From Hepsetus odoe (taxonomy: Eukaryota; Chordata; Actinopteri; Characiformes; Hepsetidae), in assembly GCA_017165825.1 (NCBI GenBank), contig CM029386.1, positions 4,345,729 through 4,409,728 on the forward strand: a DNA stretch of 64,000 bases. The letters run 5' to 3'. The notes beneath the pieces were generated by a model that was not told where the DNA came from, made no database searches, and saw only the letters and a program-made list of their open reading frames with translations. Shown here piece after piece: positions 41,076-52,529 of this stretch (positions within the stretch are counted from its first letter, which is position 1; every line of letters starts with the position of its first letter). A program made the position numbers and the translations under genes.

Positions 41076-41434
41076 TTCTGTCACTGTAAACTCTGCAGTC
41101 CTTTATCTTCTTTCCAGTGAATGCTGCAATTAAGTGTTGATGCATAAATGCTGCGGCAATAATCAAAATGGTCAACTGCCCCCATATGCTTGGTGTACTC
41201 AGTCATTGCTGTTGGCTTTGCAATCTTCTTCTAGTCAATCTTACACAGTAAACACAATTTGTTTACATTACACATAATACTATTTCCAGTTTTGGGCACC
41301 TTTGTTTTTCGAGTCGTGTGGAATGAAAAGAAATTTGTCTCGCCAGGTGGAACTTACGAAGTGATAGCTACTTCAACCATGTATGTCCCACACAGTGGGA
41401 CAGTCGAGTGGTAAGGGTTAACATCCAAATGAAT

Positions 41435-41515
41435 CCACAATCAAGCTGATAAAAATAACAAGAATTAATGGGCTATAATGTATTCAAATGACAAGATTAT
41501 CAAATCAAAAATGTG
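41435..41515 (+). repeat. Dispersed repeat, partner at 47455-47545
   Basis: Both copies share atccacaatcaagctgataa, aaataaca-aattaatgg, tataatg-attca-atgacaagatt and tcaaat. The origin is unknown. Confidence 0.75.
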
Positions 41516-41589
41516 ATACATATCCTGAACATATCCTGAAATGTGTTAAATATAATACAAACATCTTTCTCCTTCTTTAAAATGTACAT

Positions 41590-41720
41590 TAATCCAACCC
41601 ATATATAGTTTTCCACCAGTATTTCATTTCCAAGGTTGACATCTTCCGTTTCTCTGCCTTTACCATTTCTCCACCAATAAACAAAAGTCTGAAAGCTGTC
41701 ACCCTATTACTGATAGCTTC
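41590..41720 (-). repeat. Dispersed repeat R1, inverted copy
   Basis: The reverse complement of 17010-17140 (ttgaaatactggtagcag, cagctttcagact, attggtggagaaatgg). Confidence 0.75.
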
Positions 41721-41882
41721 CTGCCTGCTCTGCTACCAGTATTTCAAGACTACTAAATTATCTTTCGATCTCTTACAAGATTGTTAGTAGTTGTGTTTTC
41801 TTTCAGAATACTAAAAATACCTTCTTATTATTCTTTTCAGAAATCTATCTCTAGATATTTTATATTCACTCTCTCTTTATAG

Positions 41883-42053
41883 ACTGTCTGGCTGTAATCT
41901 TGGAGTAAAGACGTGTGGAAATCTGGGATCGGTTTTAAATCTGGAAAACTCACTGAAAGATCTGGACCTCAGTAACAATGACCTGCAGGATTCAGGAGTG
42001 GAGCTGCTCTCTGCTGGACTGAAGAGTTCACACTGTAGCCTGGAGACTCTCAT
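41883..42053 (+). CDS. Locus B LRR exon 2
   Basis: 171 bp between a tttatag acceptor and a gtgagg donor. It reads L-S-G-C-N-L-G-V-K-T-C-G, then L-K-D-L-D-L-S-N-N-D-L and G-V-E-L-L-S-A-G-L-K-S-S-H-C. The frame is intact; only the last exon base differs from the usual AG|gt (here AT|gt). No later LRR, linker or B30.2 exon is seen on the plus strand. Confidence 0.88.
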
Positions 42054-42224
42054 GTGAGGATTCTGTGTCTTCATTCCTGAAAGGATAAAAGTCACAGTAA
42101 TCTGTGTTACTAACATACTCAGGCCTTATTTAAGTTGGGTCATAAGCATATGTTAAATCTAGATTTTGTAAAATTCAGTGACTAAATGCAGTTAATTTCC
42201 TACAATCTTGTAATTAAAATACAA

Positions 42225-42395
42225 CAAATGCATGCAGGAGTTTTGAACTGGAAGAGTTTTATTGTTGGATTATCTATCATTGCTCCTCTAAAGAACTCAG
42301 CAGCTGCTGTAAAGGATTTTATTAGAACAAACAGAGGCTTTTGATTTGGTATAACAGAACATCTGAAATGTCTCTCTACTTAAACACAGTCATTA
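42225..42395 (-). repeat. Dispersed repeat, inverted partner of 16530-16680
   Basis: See the partner: catgcaggagttttgaactgg, tctaaagaactcagcagctg, caaaagcctctgtt in reverse. Confidence 0.75.
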
Positions 42396-43260
42396 AGGCG
42401 GCTGAGGTCCTTTGGAGTAAACAAACATCTCATGAGGACATTTTATGACACTGTGGTAGCGTCGACTGTTTTTTATGCTGTGGTCTGCTGGTGTGGAAGA
42501 GTTGCAGAAAGGGACAGAGGGAAACTAAACAAACTGGTCAAGAGGGCCAGCTCTGTCCTGAACTGTCCGCTCAAGTCCATCAAGCAGGTAGGGGAGGAGA
42601 GTATGTTATCCAAACTAACATCCATCATGGACAACACCTCCCACCCCCTACACGAGACTGTACGAGCACTGAGCAGCTCGTTCAGCAGCAGACTCTTACA
42701 CCCGCAGTGTAAGAAAGAACGCTACCGCAGGTCATTCCTACCTGCAGCAATAAGACTCCACAACTCATCAACATAACATTACATTGCTTGTTTATTATTA
42801 TATATTATGTTATATTATATACTATTATTAATGTATATTAATATATATTGTTATTGTATTGTACAGTATTATTATTATTATTATTATTAGACTTATATCT
42901 TACTACTTGTTTATTTATATATATTTATAATTTATTTAAAACCTATTTATTATGGTGTATTATTACTGTGTACTGTATATTTGGTCACATAATTCTTCTT
43001 GTAGATATGTATATGCATCTTGGTAATATAGTATATATGTATATATATTTATATTTATATATTTATATAGATAGATAATTTATTATTATAGCTCCTGTAC
43101 TTTTCTCCTTTCTCCTGTACTTGTCCCTCTTTCCTTATACCTCTATTTTTATATATCTTTTTTCTATTCTTTCTGTACATCTGTCACTTTTATAAGAGCC
43201 CTGTAACGCCCAAATTTCCCATTCGTGGGATAATAAAAGATTACTCTATTCTACTCTACT
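42396..43260 (+). mobile_element. Rex1/CR1-like LINE 3' part
   Basis: The ORF at 42432-42776 is the post-RT C-terminal domain: F-Y-D-T-V-V-A-S-T-V-F-Y-A-V-V-C-W-C, then L-N-K-L-V-K-R-A, and R-Y-R-R-S-F-L-P-A-A-I-R-L-H-N at its end. An AT-rich 3' UTR follows and ends near 43255 with cattcgtgggataataaaag and tattctactct. The RT core is absent. Confidence 0.88.
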
Positions 43261-43550
43261 CTATGAACTACTGGACACTGCACTTTAACAATAATGCTGC
43301 TCCGCCACACTGTTACACTGCCAATCAACCTGGGCTGCTTTGTTCTATAACACTGCGGCCCTCTTACGGATGAATGTACTGTCTGCTGTCTGTCTTGTCT
43401 GCACTTGTTGCCTTGTTTTGTGTATTATGTTGTGTCTTCTGTTGTCTTGTGTCTTGTGTGTAGCACCAGGGTCCTGGAGGAATGTTATTTCGTTTCACTG
43501 TGTACTGTGTATATGGCTGAAATGACATTTAAATCCTACTTGACTTGACT
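43261..43550 (+). mobile_element. Rex1-like LINE 3' UTR
   Basis: A t-g-rich stretch leads to ccagggtcctggaggaatgt, cgtttcactgtgtactgtgt and the terminal ttgacttgactt repeats. A sister copy is at 56210-56535. Confidence 0.85.
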
Positions 43551-43559
43551 TGTCTTGGG

Positions 43560-43970
43560 TGTCTGTGTGTCAGCCATGTTTTGGGTGAGAAGGTTGTTTG
43601 GGATGATGATGTGGAGGCAGCTCCTGTAGTCCCTAAACTGTAGTGTGGAGGAAGATTTGTTCAAATAAAAACAATCAGAACTGTGTTGATGCTTTAGAGA
43701 TCGGATTACAGATGCCTGACAATCTGCCAGCCTAGCGTGTGTAAAACACTCACTCTCTCTCTACCACTCGTCCTGATGAGGGTCATGGTGGTGGTGGAGC
43801 CAACAAACCTGCTGGCTGTACCATCTTCTTCTGTGTTGTTTCCAAACTCTTCATCTCACAAATCACTCCAGAACAACACAAGCAGGAAGTTGTGCAACAC
43901 ACTCACATGAACAACAGCACAACAAACTTTATTATCCATTTAGAGAGATCTTTAGAGAGATCTTAGTATG
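43560..43970. other. No feature recognised
   Basis: I see no gene or named repeat between the LINE end and the next SINE. Confidence 0.5.
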
Positions 43971-43974
43971 TTTA

Positions 43975-44182
43975 AATTGGGTGGTAATGATCTCGTGGTA
44001 GGGTACTTGCCTACAGACCTATGGCTCAAGAGGTCCCAGATTCAAATCCCACCTCTACCACTACCACCACTGGGTCCCTGAACAAGACCCTTAACACTGA
44101 ATTGCTCCAGGGGGACTGTCCCTGTAATTAGGACATGGACGTCGCTCTGGATAAGAGTGTCTGCTAAATGCCATAAATGTAA
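43975..44182 (+). repeat. SINE-A copy
   Basis: Head (ggtggtaatgatctcgtggtagggtac), body and tail (gtcgctctggataagagtgtc) are present. The B box is decayed (gattcaaatccc). Confidence 0.9.
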
Positions 44183-44835
44183 ATCACACAACACAATGGG
44201 ATTATATCTTTGTAGTATATATTTTTTGTGTATTAAAGAGAGACAGAAAAAAATTCTTATTGAAAACCATTTTGTAATTCTTTATAAATGTCTTTAAAAT
44301 AGTTTAATCCATCCATCCATCCATCCATTCTCTCTCGCTTATCCAAGGTTGGGTCGCGGGCAGCAGCTCCAGCAGGGATGCCCAGACTTCCCTCTCTCCG
44401 GCCACTTCTTCTAGCTCCTCTGGGCGGATACCAAGGCGTTCCCAGGCCAGCCGAGAGACATATTCTCTCCAGCGTGTCCTGGGTCTTCCCCGGTGGGACG
44501 TGCCCGGAACACCTCACCAGGGAGGCGTCCAGGGGGCATCCTAATCAGATGCCCGAGCCACCTCATCTGGCTCCTCTCGATGCGGAGGAGCAGCGGCTCT
44601 ACTCTGAGCCCCTCCCGGATGACTGAGCTTCTCACCCTATCTCTAAGGGAGAGCCCCAGCACCCTGCGGAGGAAACTCAAATCGGGCGCTTGTATTCGCA
44701 ATCTCGTTCTTTCGGTCACTACCCACAGCTCGTGACCATAGGTGAGGGTGGGGACGTAGATCGACCGGTAAATTGAGAGCTTTGCCTTTTGGCACAGCTC
44801 CTTCTTCACCATGACGGACCGATGCAGAGCCCGCA

Positions 44836-46179
44836 TCACTGTGGACGCTGCCCCGATCCGTCTGTCGACCTTCTGCTCCATTCCACACCCTCACTTGTGA
44901 ACAAGATCCCGAGATACTTAAACTCCTCTACTTGGGGCAGGATCTCACTCCCAACCCTGAGAGGGCACTCCACCCTTTTCCGACTGAGGACCATGGCCTC
45001 AGATTTGGAGGTGCTGATTCTCATCCCAGCCGCTTCACACTCGGCTGTGAACCGATCCAGTGAGAGCTGAAGGTCACTGCCTGATGAGGCCAACAGGACA
45101 ACGTCATCTGCAAAAAGCAGTGACCCAATCTTGAGCCCACCGAACCGGACCCCCTCAACACCCTGGCTGCGCCTAGAAATCCTGTCCATTAAAGTTAAAC
45201 CACACTGCTCCTCCTGAATCCGAGGTTCGACTATCCGACGGACCCTCCTTTCCAGGACCCCTGAATAGACTTTCCCCGGGAGGCTGAGAAGTGTGATCCC
45301 TCTGTAGTTCGAACACACCCTCCGGTCCCCTTTCTTAAAGAGGGGGAGCACCACCCCGGTCTGCCAATCCAAAGGCACCGTCCCCGATGTCCATGCGATG
45401 TTGCAGAGGCGTGTCAGCCATGACAGTCCTACAACATTCAGAGCTTTGAGGAACTCCGGGCGGATCTCATCCACCCCCGGAGCACTGCTACCAAGGAGCT
45501 TTTTGACCACCTCGGGAACCTCGGCCCCAGAGATGGAAGAGTCCACCTCTGAATCCCCAGGCTCTGCTTCCTCCTTGGAAGGCATGTTGTTGGAATTAAG
45601 GAGGTCTTCGAAGTATTCCCCCCACCGACCCACAACGTCCCGAGTCGAGGTCAGCAGCGCACCATCCCCACTATACACTGTGTTGACTGTGCACTGCTTT
45701 CCCCTCCTGAGACGCCGGATGGTGGACCAGAACCTCCTCGAAGCCATCTGGAAGTCCTTTTCCATGGCCTCTCCAAACTCCTCCCATGCCCGAGTTTTTG
45801 CCTCAGCAACCACCAAAGCCGCATTCTGCTTGGCCTGCCGGTACCTATCAGCTGCCTCCGGAGCCCCACTGGCCAAAAAGGCCCTGTAAGACTCCTTCTT
45901 CAGCTTGATGGCATCCCCCACCTCCGGTGTCCACCAACGGGTTCTCAGGTTGCCACCGCAACAGGCACTAGCCACCTTACGGCCACAGCTCCGGTCAGCC
46001 GCCTCGACAATGGAGGCGCGGAACATGGTCCATTCGGACTCAGTGTCCCCCACCTCCCCCGGGACGTGGTTAAAGCTTTGCCGGAGGTGGGAGTTGAAGC
46101 TTGTCCTCACAGGGGACTCTGCCAGATGTTCCCAGCAGACCATCACAATACATTTGGGCCTACCAGGCCTGACCAGCAT
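44836..46179 (-). pseudogene. Rex3-like RT ORF, internal deletion
   Basis: 447 codons containing F-K-K-G-D, N-Y-R-G-I, then E-E-Q-C-G joined directly to M-D-R-I-S-R-R-S. In RTE enzymes the segment between these carries RT motif A (its catalytic Asp) and the following fingers, roughly 80-100 residues. Motif C (F-A-D-D) and the thumb remain. The deletion keeps the frame. Confidence 0.9.
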
Positions 46180-46197
46180 CCTCCCCCACCAACGAAG

Positions 46198-46725
46198 CTA
46201 ACTCACCACCAGGTGATGGTCGATTGACAGCTCCGCCCCTCTCTTCACCCGAGTGTCCACGACATGTGACCGCAAGTCTGACGACACGACCACAGAGTTG
46301 ATCATTGAAATGCGGCCTAGGGTGTCCTGGTGGAAGGTGAACATGTGGACATCCTTATGCCTGAACATGGTGTTCGTTATGGACAATCCGTGACGAGCAC
46401 AAAAGTCCAATAACAAAACACCGCTCTGGTTCAGATCGGGGGGGCCATTCCTCCCAATTACGCCCTTCCAGGTGTCACTGTCATTGCCCACATGAGCATT
46501 GAAGTCCCCCAGCAGAACTATGGAGTCCCCAAGAGGGACGCTCTCTAGCGCCCCCTCCAGAGACCCCAGAAAGGGTGGGAAGCCCAGACTGCTGTTTGGC
46601 GCATATGCGCAGACAACACTAAGGACCCGTCCCCCAACCCGAAGGCGGAGGGAGGCCACCCTCTCATCCACCGGGGTAAACCCCAATGTATTGGCCCTGA
46701 GCCGGGGAGCAATAAGTATGCCCAC
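46198..46725 (-). pseudogene. Rex3-like apurinic-type endonuclease domain
   Basis: Contains V-C-A-Y-A-P-N, V-L-L-G-D-F-N-A-H-V-G-N and a final S-I-D-H-H-L, the conserved catalytic blocks of the EEP fold. It is cut from the N-terminal block by a frame break near 46730 and from RT by a stop near 46198. Confidence 0.9.
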
Positions 46726-47454
46726 CCCTGCTCAGCGCCTCTCACCGGTGGCAACTCCAGAGTAGAAGAGAGTCCAGCCCCTCTCAAGGAGACTGGTTCC
46801 AGAGTCCAAGCTGTGCGTCGAGGTGAGTCCAACTATATCTAGTCGGAACTTCTCAACCTCACGCACTAGCTCAGGCTCCTTCCCCACCAAAGAGGTGACA
46901 TTCCACATCCCTAGAGCCAGCTTCTGCAGCCGAGGATAAGACCGCCAAGGCCCGCGTCTTCGGCCACCGCCCAGCTCACATTGCACCCGACCTCTTTGGC
47001 CCCTCCCACAGGTGGTGAGCCCATGGGCAGGGGGACCCACGTTGCCTCTTCGGGCTGTACCCGGCCGGGCCCCATGGACGCTCGCCATCGGGCCCCACCT
47101 CCAGGCCTGGCTCGAGAGGGAGGCCCCAGTGACCCACGTCTGGGCGAGGGAAAGTATCGTCCAATGATCTTTCTCATCACAAGAGGTCTGCTCTTTGTCT
47201 CTTCCCTCACCTAGGACCTGTTTGCCTTGGGTGCCCCTACCAGGGGCATAAGCCCCCGACAACATAGCTCCCAGGATCATTGGGACACGCAAACCCCTCC
47301 ACCATGATAAGGTGGCGGATCGAGGAGAGGAAAATTGTTTAATATGCTCAGTATATAAACTGTAAACTGACAACTTAAAAATTGTGAAGGTCAAACATAT
47401 TTTTTTTAGTCTTTTTAGACTAAATATTCTTACAGTTAAACTTTTCTCTTGGTA

Positions 47455-47545
47455 TTAACATTCAAATTCATCCACAATCAAGCTGATAAAAATAACAAAA
47501 ATTAATGGTATATAATGCATTCAGATGACAAGATTGTCAAATAGA
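47455..47545 (+). repeat. Dispersed repeat, partner of 41435-41515
   Basis: Same blocks as the partner copy. Confidence 0.75.
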
Positions 47546-47559
47546 AATTGCTCAGCACA

Positions 47560-47757
47560 TGGTGAACAAAATTGGATCTCTGCATTTAACCCATGCACAA
47601 ACACACACCAGGCAGCAGCTATGAAAGCACCCAGAGCAGAGACAGTACCTTGCACAAGAGTACCTCTTGGCAACCTACTGGTAAGGGGTTTGAACCCCCA
47701 ATCTTCCAATTCTGTGGCCAACTCCCTAACCACTATGCCACCACTGCCCCATAAATG
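47560..47757 (-). repeat. SINE-B copy, reversed
   Basis: The reverse complement carries the tRNA-like head (ggggcagtggtggcatagtgg), B-box-like gggggttcaaac, and the tggttcacc/ccatgtgctga end. Confidence 0.85.
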
Positions 47758-47775
47758 AAAGATTTAAAAGTAAAG

Positions 47776-48190
47776 CATGACGTGTGTTGCGCTGGTAAAA
47801 GCCTGAGAGATCTCGGACAGGTATTGTGCGGCCCATGGCTGGTAGCTCTCGGTGAATATGCAGACTCTGAGTAAAGTGGGTTGACGAATTTGACTTTCTT
47901 CTGAAATTCCTGAGGAGGCGTTGACGGTGGGTCAATAGGCCGCTAGGATATATGGCAGTCGTTTCGAGAACATGGAGTTAGAAGATTGTATTGACCTTTG
48001 CTGTTTGTTTGAGGATGAAGCAGGAATGGTATTCCTACGCGAAGTTAATGTGTGTCTCTGTCTGAAGATAAACCTGTGGCAGTTGCATTGTGAGGCCAGC
48101 GGTACGTGTCCTCACAATAGGCCGGATGGCGAGGTTTACGTCCAAACTTGTGGTTTGCGTTGTACAGTTTTATACTGTGAATACTGAGTG
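47776..48190 (+). repeat. Repeat R2, copy 1 (with a 71-codon ORF), just upstream of retroviral gag
   Basis: It matches 63660-64000: gcctgagagatctcggaca, cccatggctggtagctct, ggtgaatatgcagactctga, tgtttgaggatga, caggaatggtattcctac and ggtttacgtccaaactt. An ORF at 47972-48187 is open here but closed by a frameshift in copy 2. Its position suggests the LTR or leader of the retrovirus downstream, but LTR ends were not located. Confidence 0.7.
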
Positions 48191-48194
48191 ATTA

Positions 48195-48856
48195 ATTGTT
48201 GTCTTTAAAAGATTGTTCACAGAGAGCTGAAAATAGTAAGATTTGTGCGTACACGTGTATTGCAGCTGCCAAAAAGTATGAATGAAGTAATGTGAGAGAG
48301 AGTGATCACTTTGAGAAGAAGCTACTTTGTGTATGTGTGTGTGTAACTGCAGTTCTGGTGAGTGTGTGTAGTTGTCAGTGTGAGAGGCGTTAAGGGGAGT
48401 GTGTGAAGAAGTCTGTGAAGGAGTGTGTGTGTGCGCGCATATGGCCTTATAAGAGTGTGAAGTGATTCTGTATATTTTTTCTATAACAATTAAGCAGAAT
48501 TAGAGCAGAAAAATGCGAGAGGAACATTGTCATAAACACATTATAAGGGTGGGGGTCTGTGAGGGTCGATGAAGCAGTGAACAAGAAATTGGCCCAACTC
48601 CCAGAAAGTCCTCCGATAAAGATTGGCTGAGCGCCCAGAAAATTTGGTACTGAGGTGCTGATCTTAGAAGAATCAATTGTAAAGTAAAAAACATCACTAA
48701 TAAATGATTAAATAATTAGGTTAAGTGTTTCAAAAATAAATAAATAATTAAAATAATAATAATAATAATAATAAAAGTAATATTAGTAGTGGTAATAATA
48801 ATAATAACAACATTATTAATAATAATAAGAGGGACAAAGAGAATCAAAGAATAAGG
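48195..48856 (+). other. Probable retroviral leader
   Basis: GT-rich and then (AAT)n sequence between R2 and gag, with a ccttataagag TATA-like site near 48444. No certain primer-binding site. Confidence 0.4.
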
Positions 48857-50660
48857 ATGACTAAGAAAACTAAAGTGAAGACCCTTGAGGGACAGTGTAA
48901 GATGAAGTCACCTGTGGAGAAGATGTGTGAAAAGAACCCCTTGATAAAGGATAAAATTCTGAAGATAAGTCAAAAATGGGCCAAACGTACCAAGGATTTA
49001 AACACTACATGGCCAGCAGAAGGCACATATGATGTAACTCTTTGTGAGGCCCTGGAAATTCTCTTCCTGAACCACAAACCAAAGGACAAATCCGGCAAAC
49101 GACAAGCAAAGCGACAGGACGAATTAGAAATCCTAAATTTGTTTAAGAAAAAAGGAGAAGAGAACCTTCAAAAAGTTATTAACGGAAGACAGGAGATTAA
49201 AGAGAGAAAAGAAGAAACAGAAAAAGTTGAAGATGTATGATACCCCTCCACCTTATGTAGGACAGTATCCTGTCATTGAAAGGAAGTTTGATATTTCTGG
49301 ACAAGTGACTGTGACAGATGACAAAAAGGAACCAGAACCAGAAGATGGACAAGAAGCAGCCTTGGAAGATGAGAAGTGAATCTCAGAGGATGCTGAGAGA
49401 ACACCCAAAAACCCACCGACCCTCCACAAAAGGGAGGGGCCACTGCACAGGGAGAGAGAGAGAGAGTAAGCAACAGACTAGTGAGACAGTATATCCAGAT
49501 CTTAATAAATTATAGCAGGAGTGGAGAAGTGCAGTACTAGAGAGTGAAGAGGCAGCAAGGAGAGAAAGGGAGTCAGAGGCATGGTCTGTGAAAGGTGATG
49601 AAGGAAGAATTGAACAGACAGAATAGGAAGACAGTGATGATCACCTATATTGATTAAGGGAAGACATGCTAATTACGTGCAATGGCAGCCCCAGGATTTG
49701 GAAGGGTTGGTCAATAGCTTGCCCGATCTGCATGAAGGGGCTCAGAAGTGGATACTGGACTTTGAAGAAAAGACACTTGGGCATCTCCTTGCTATAGGAG
49801 ATGTAAAAGCCTTATTGGCCCAAATAATTGGTCAAAAGGCAATGGAAGACATCATGACAAAAGCAGGCATGGAGCATCACGCTGTGGATGCAACCAGTGA
49901 TGGTGTGGAATTCAATGAGGGAAGTGTATCCAAGAAAATTGGACCTGAAGACTCTGAAAGGAGAACCAATAGGAGAAACTGAAAATCCCTCTGCTTATGT
50001 TTATCGCATGAAAAAGATGTGGAGAGCGGAAGCAGGAAGTGACCCAGATCAAGACAGTCTCATGAAAGTGGTCTTTCAGACATTGGTCCTGGGCGGCCTT
50101 CCAGAAAAAGTCAAAAGCAAACTGGAAGATGTAGTGGGACTGACTGAAAAAACTTTTGATGAATTTGTACCCCACGTGACACAAACTGTGGATAAACACA
50201 GACAAGAGGAAAAGAAAACCAAAGAACAAGAAAGAGAAGTGCTGAGAAAGGTGGCACAGCTTCAACTGGGAGAAAAGCTAAGAAAAAGGGGGAAAAGCTG
50301 CAGTCGTGGAAGAAAAAACTCTGCAGGCATCACAAATGCCAGTGACTCCAAATCCTGTCTCACCTGTGAGTCAGCAACTGGATGGAGTCCAACAATCACA
50401 GCAGCCCACAACTCCCTCAGTTCCAGTCATTAATGTGTACGCACAGCCTAGAGGAAGTGGACCAAGCAAGCCGAAATTCGGCAGACAACAGCAGCGACCT
50501 CCTCAAGGTCCACCTGGAGTATGTTGGGGATGTGGACAGCCAGGACACACCCGAAGGAGATGTTCAGTAAATCCATGGAAGGGACCTGGAGTGCGGGGAG
50601 GTGCGGCTTGGCGTGGCAGTCAGTGCTCAGATGAATGTGACATTAGGAAAGGAAGCTAAT
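48857..50660 (+). pseudogene. Endogenous retrovirus gag, broken frames
   Basis: Frame pieces at 48857-49240 (basic, matrix-like), 49650-49982 and 49888-50433 (capsid-like helical segment), and 50306-50659. The last has a CCHC zinc knuckle (C-W-G-C-G-Q-P-G-H-T-R-R-R-C) at 50522-50563. Stops near 49240 and 49514 and frame changes at about 49980 and 50310 prevent one Gag product. The single CCHC knuckle and the layout suit a gamma/epsilon-type fish retrovirus. Confidence 0.8.
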
Positions 50661-50663
50661 GTG

Positions 50664-51160
50664 TACTGGTTAGGAGAGATAGAAAAACCAGTTCAGGAAA
50701 TAATGAGTCTATGGGGAAAGTTTATTTTAGCGTAGATACCAAAAACAAGGGACCCCAGATTAGAATATCACTGCACTATGATTTATGATAAAGGCCAGGA
50801 TGAGACATTGGAGGAAGAATGGCTTAGAAAGACTGCAGGAACAAAAGTCAACCTTAAAGTTAGAAGTGTGGTGAGAGGGACAGAAGGAGCAGCCCTGCAA
50901 GTGGAAGAAAATTAGTTAATCAATGAGTGGTATGATGTTGAAGGAGCAAGACCACACGTGACACTAGTAATAAATGAAGGATTTGAGTCAAAGGAGTTAG
51001 GGACAATGGTTAAAAAATCAGAAGAACTAAAGTGCGAGAAGACACAAAATCCATTGATACTATGTGCTGATAATTCAATTGATCAAAGTGTTGTGTGATT
51101 TGGAAATGACAGCAACACCACAGGCAGTAGCAAGATCTGAAAATGATGATGTCTGGAAGT
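50664..51160 (+). pseudogene. Retroviral protease region, degraded
   Basis: The region lies between gag and RT. Open pieces are short and contain stops; I could not locate a clear D-T/S-G protease motif. Confidence 0.4.
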
Positions 51161-51162
51161 GA

Positions 51163-52256
51163 ATGAGTGCACAAATGAAAGAAGAAGAAGATTCCCTGAA
51201 GAAACAAATGATTAAGCAAGTTCCTGAAGAACTATGGTCGCGACATGAGACAGATGTGGGTCAGGTAAAATCAGCTTCACCAGTTCAGATTAGATTGAAA
51301 CCTAGAGCACAACTACCTAGGAGAGCTCAGTATCCATTAAAACCAGAAGCTGAACAGGGAATAGTGAGAACTATACTGGGGCTGGTAGAAGCAGGAGTAC
51401 TGATAGAGATGAGAAGCCCATGTAACACTCCTATACTCCCAGTACAAAAGGTAGATAAAACTAAGTGGCGATTGGTGCACGATCTGAGGGCTGTAAATGA
51501 AACGGTAGAAGATTGGCAAGTGGAAGTGCCCAATCCACACACACTACTCATGAACATTCCACCAGATGCCAAAAACTTTACGGTAATAGATTTGTGTTCT
51601 GCATTTTTTAGAATTCCAGTAGCAGAAGAGTTGAGGTATCTATTTGCATTCACATACAGGGGGAAGCAGTACAGCTATCCAAGGTTACCAAAGGGATTCA
51701 AACATTCCTCTCATATATTTAATCAAGTTCTGAGACAGAATCTAGAGGAACTGGATCTAAACAGCACAATGCTACATTATGTTGATGATTGAATCTTGTG
51801 TTCCCCGACAGTAGAACAATGTCATGAAGACTCTGTTAAAGTTCTCAGAAAATTAGCTGAGGGGGGACATAAGGTGTCACAAGCAAAATTACAATATTGC
51901 CAACCACAGGTAGAATACCTGGGACGGCTGGTGGCACATGGAACAAAAGCAATAGCTCCTTCACAGCTGGAGGGAATCAGTAAAGCACCACAACCAACAA
52001 CGGGCAGATGATGTCATTCCTTGGGTTTAGTACAGAATGGATTGAAGATTATGCAATAAAGACTGCACCCTTGAGGGGACTGATAACAGAAGCAGGATCA
52101 AAGACATTGAATGCTCCATTAAAATGGACACCTGATGCTTATGTGGCGTTTGAAACTCTGAAGCAGGAAACAGCACCAGTGTTAGCTACACCAGATTATG
52201 ATAAACCTTTTTGTTTGTTTGTTGCTAATCGCTGTCATGGATTTGCTTCAGTCTGA
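51163..52256 (+). pseudogene. Endogenous retrovirus pol (RT) with nonsense and frameshift lesions
   Basis: The 209-codon frame from 51163 includes the RT fingers (W-R-L-V-H-D-L-R), the motif A region (V-I-D-L-C-S-A-F-F) and ends exactly at Y-V-D-D, where a TGA (51790-51792) follows. The same frame resumes to 52011 with the thumb (V-E-Y-L-G), and a different frame (52008-52256) carries the start of the connection/RNase H. RNase H and integrase are missing, and after 52256 the sequence is unrelated. It cannot encode a working polymerase. Confidence 0.85.
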
Positions 52257-52394
52257 AGATGCATCCGTTCATGAAATACCAGGACTGTAAAGTGACCTTG
52301 TGTTTGAGAATGGCACTATGTAAATAAAAATTATTATTATTATTATTACCTTCCCTATTTGTCAGGTTACTATAATGAAGAACAGTTGTGGAGA

Positions 52395-52455
52395 TGAAGG
52401 ACTGAAGTGTGTCACTCTGGATAAAAGCATCTTTGAGAAGTTGTAAATGTAAACA
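52395..52455 (+). repeat. SINE-A tail fragment
   Basis: cactctggataaaagcatct...ttgtaaatgtaaa is the decayed SINE-A 3' end. Confidence 0.6.
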
Positions 52456-52529
52456 TAACGCACACACATGCAGCGGATGATCCGAGACAAAGACGCCGTC
52501 AAAGTAACCCACTGGTTTCTGGAGCTCAA

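Larger units (their letters stand above)
44308..47330 (-). mobile_element. Rex3-like (RTE clade) LINE, full length but RT-deleted
   Basis: The element runs from cgatccgccaccttatcatgg at the 5' end to a (ggat)n tail. The flanks aaaatagtttaa (44296-44307) and aaaattgtttaa (47331-47342) are a 12-bp target duplication with one mismatch, so both ends are original. Coding blocks on the minus strand: N-V-T-S-L-V-G-K-E-P near 46895; the endonuclease in a 175-codon frame (46725-46198; L-L-G-D-F-N-A-H-V, S-I-D-H-H-L); the RT frame 46179-44836 with F-A-D-D at 45114-45103; and the C-terminal frame 44881-44411. Several frameshifts and an internal RT deletion at about 45198 make it inactive. Confidence 0.95.

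Noticed and set aside
42848..43078. Hydrophobic frame of Leu/Tyr/Ile runs, looking like a membrane protein
   Set aside because: It is the AT-rich 3' UTR of a Rex1-like LINE; composition alone explains it.
45398..47214. Plus-strand frames over the Rex3-like LINE
   Set aside because: High GC and coding periodicity on the minus strand create them. The RT and endonuclease motifs are only on the minus strand.
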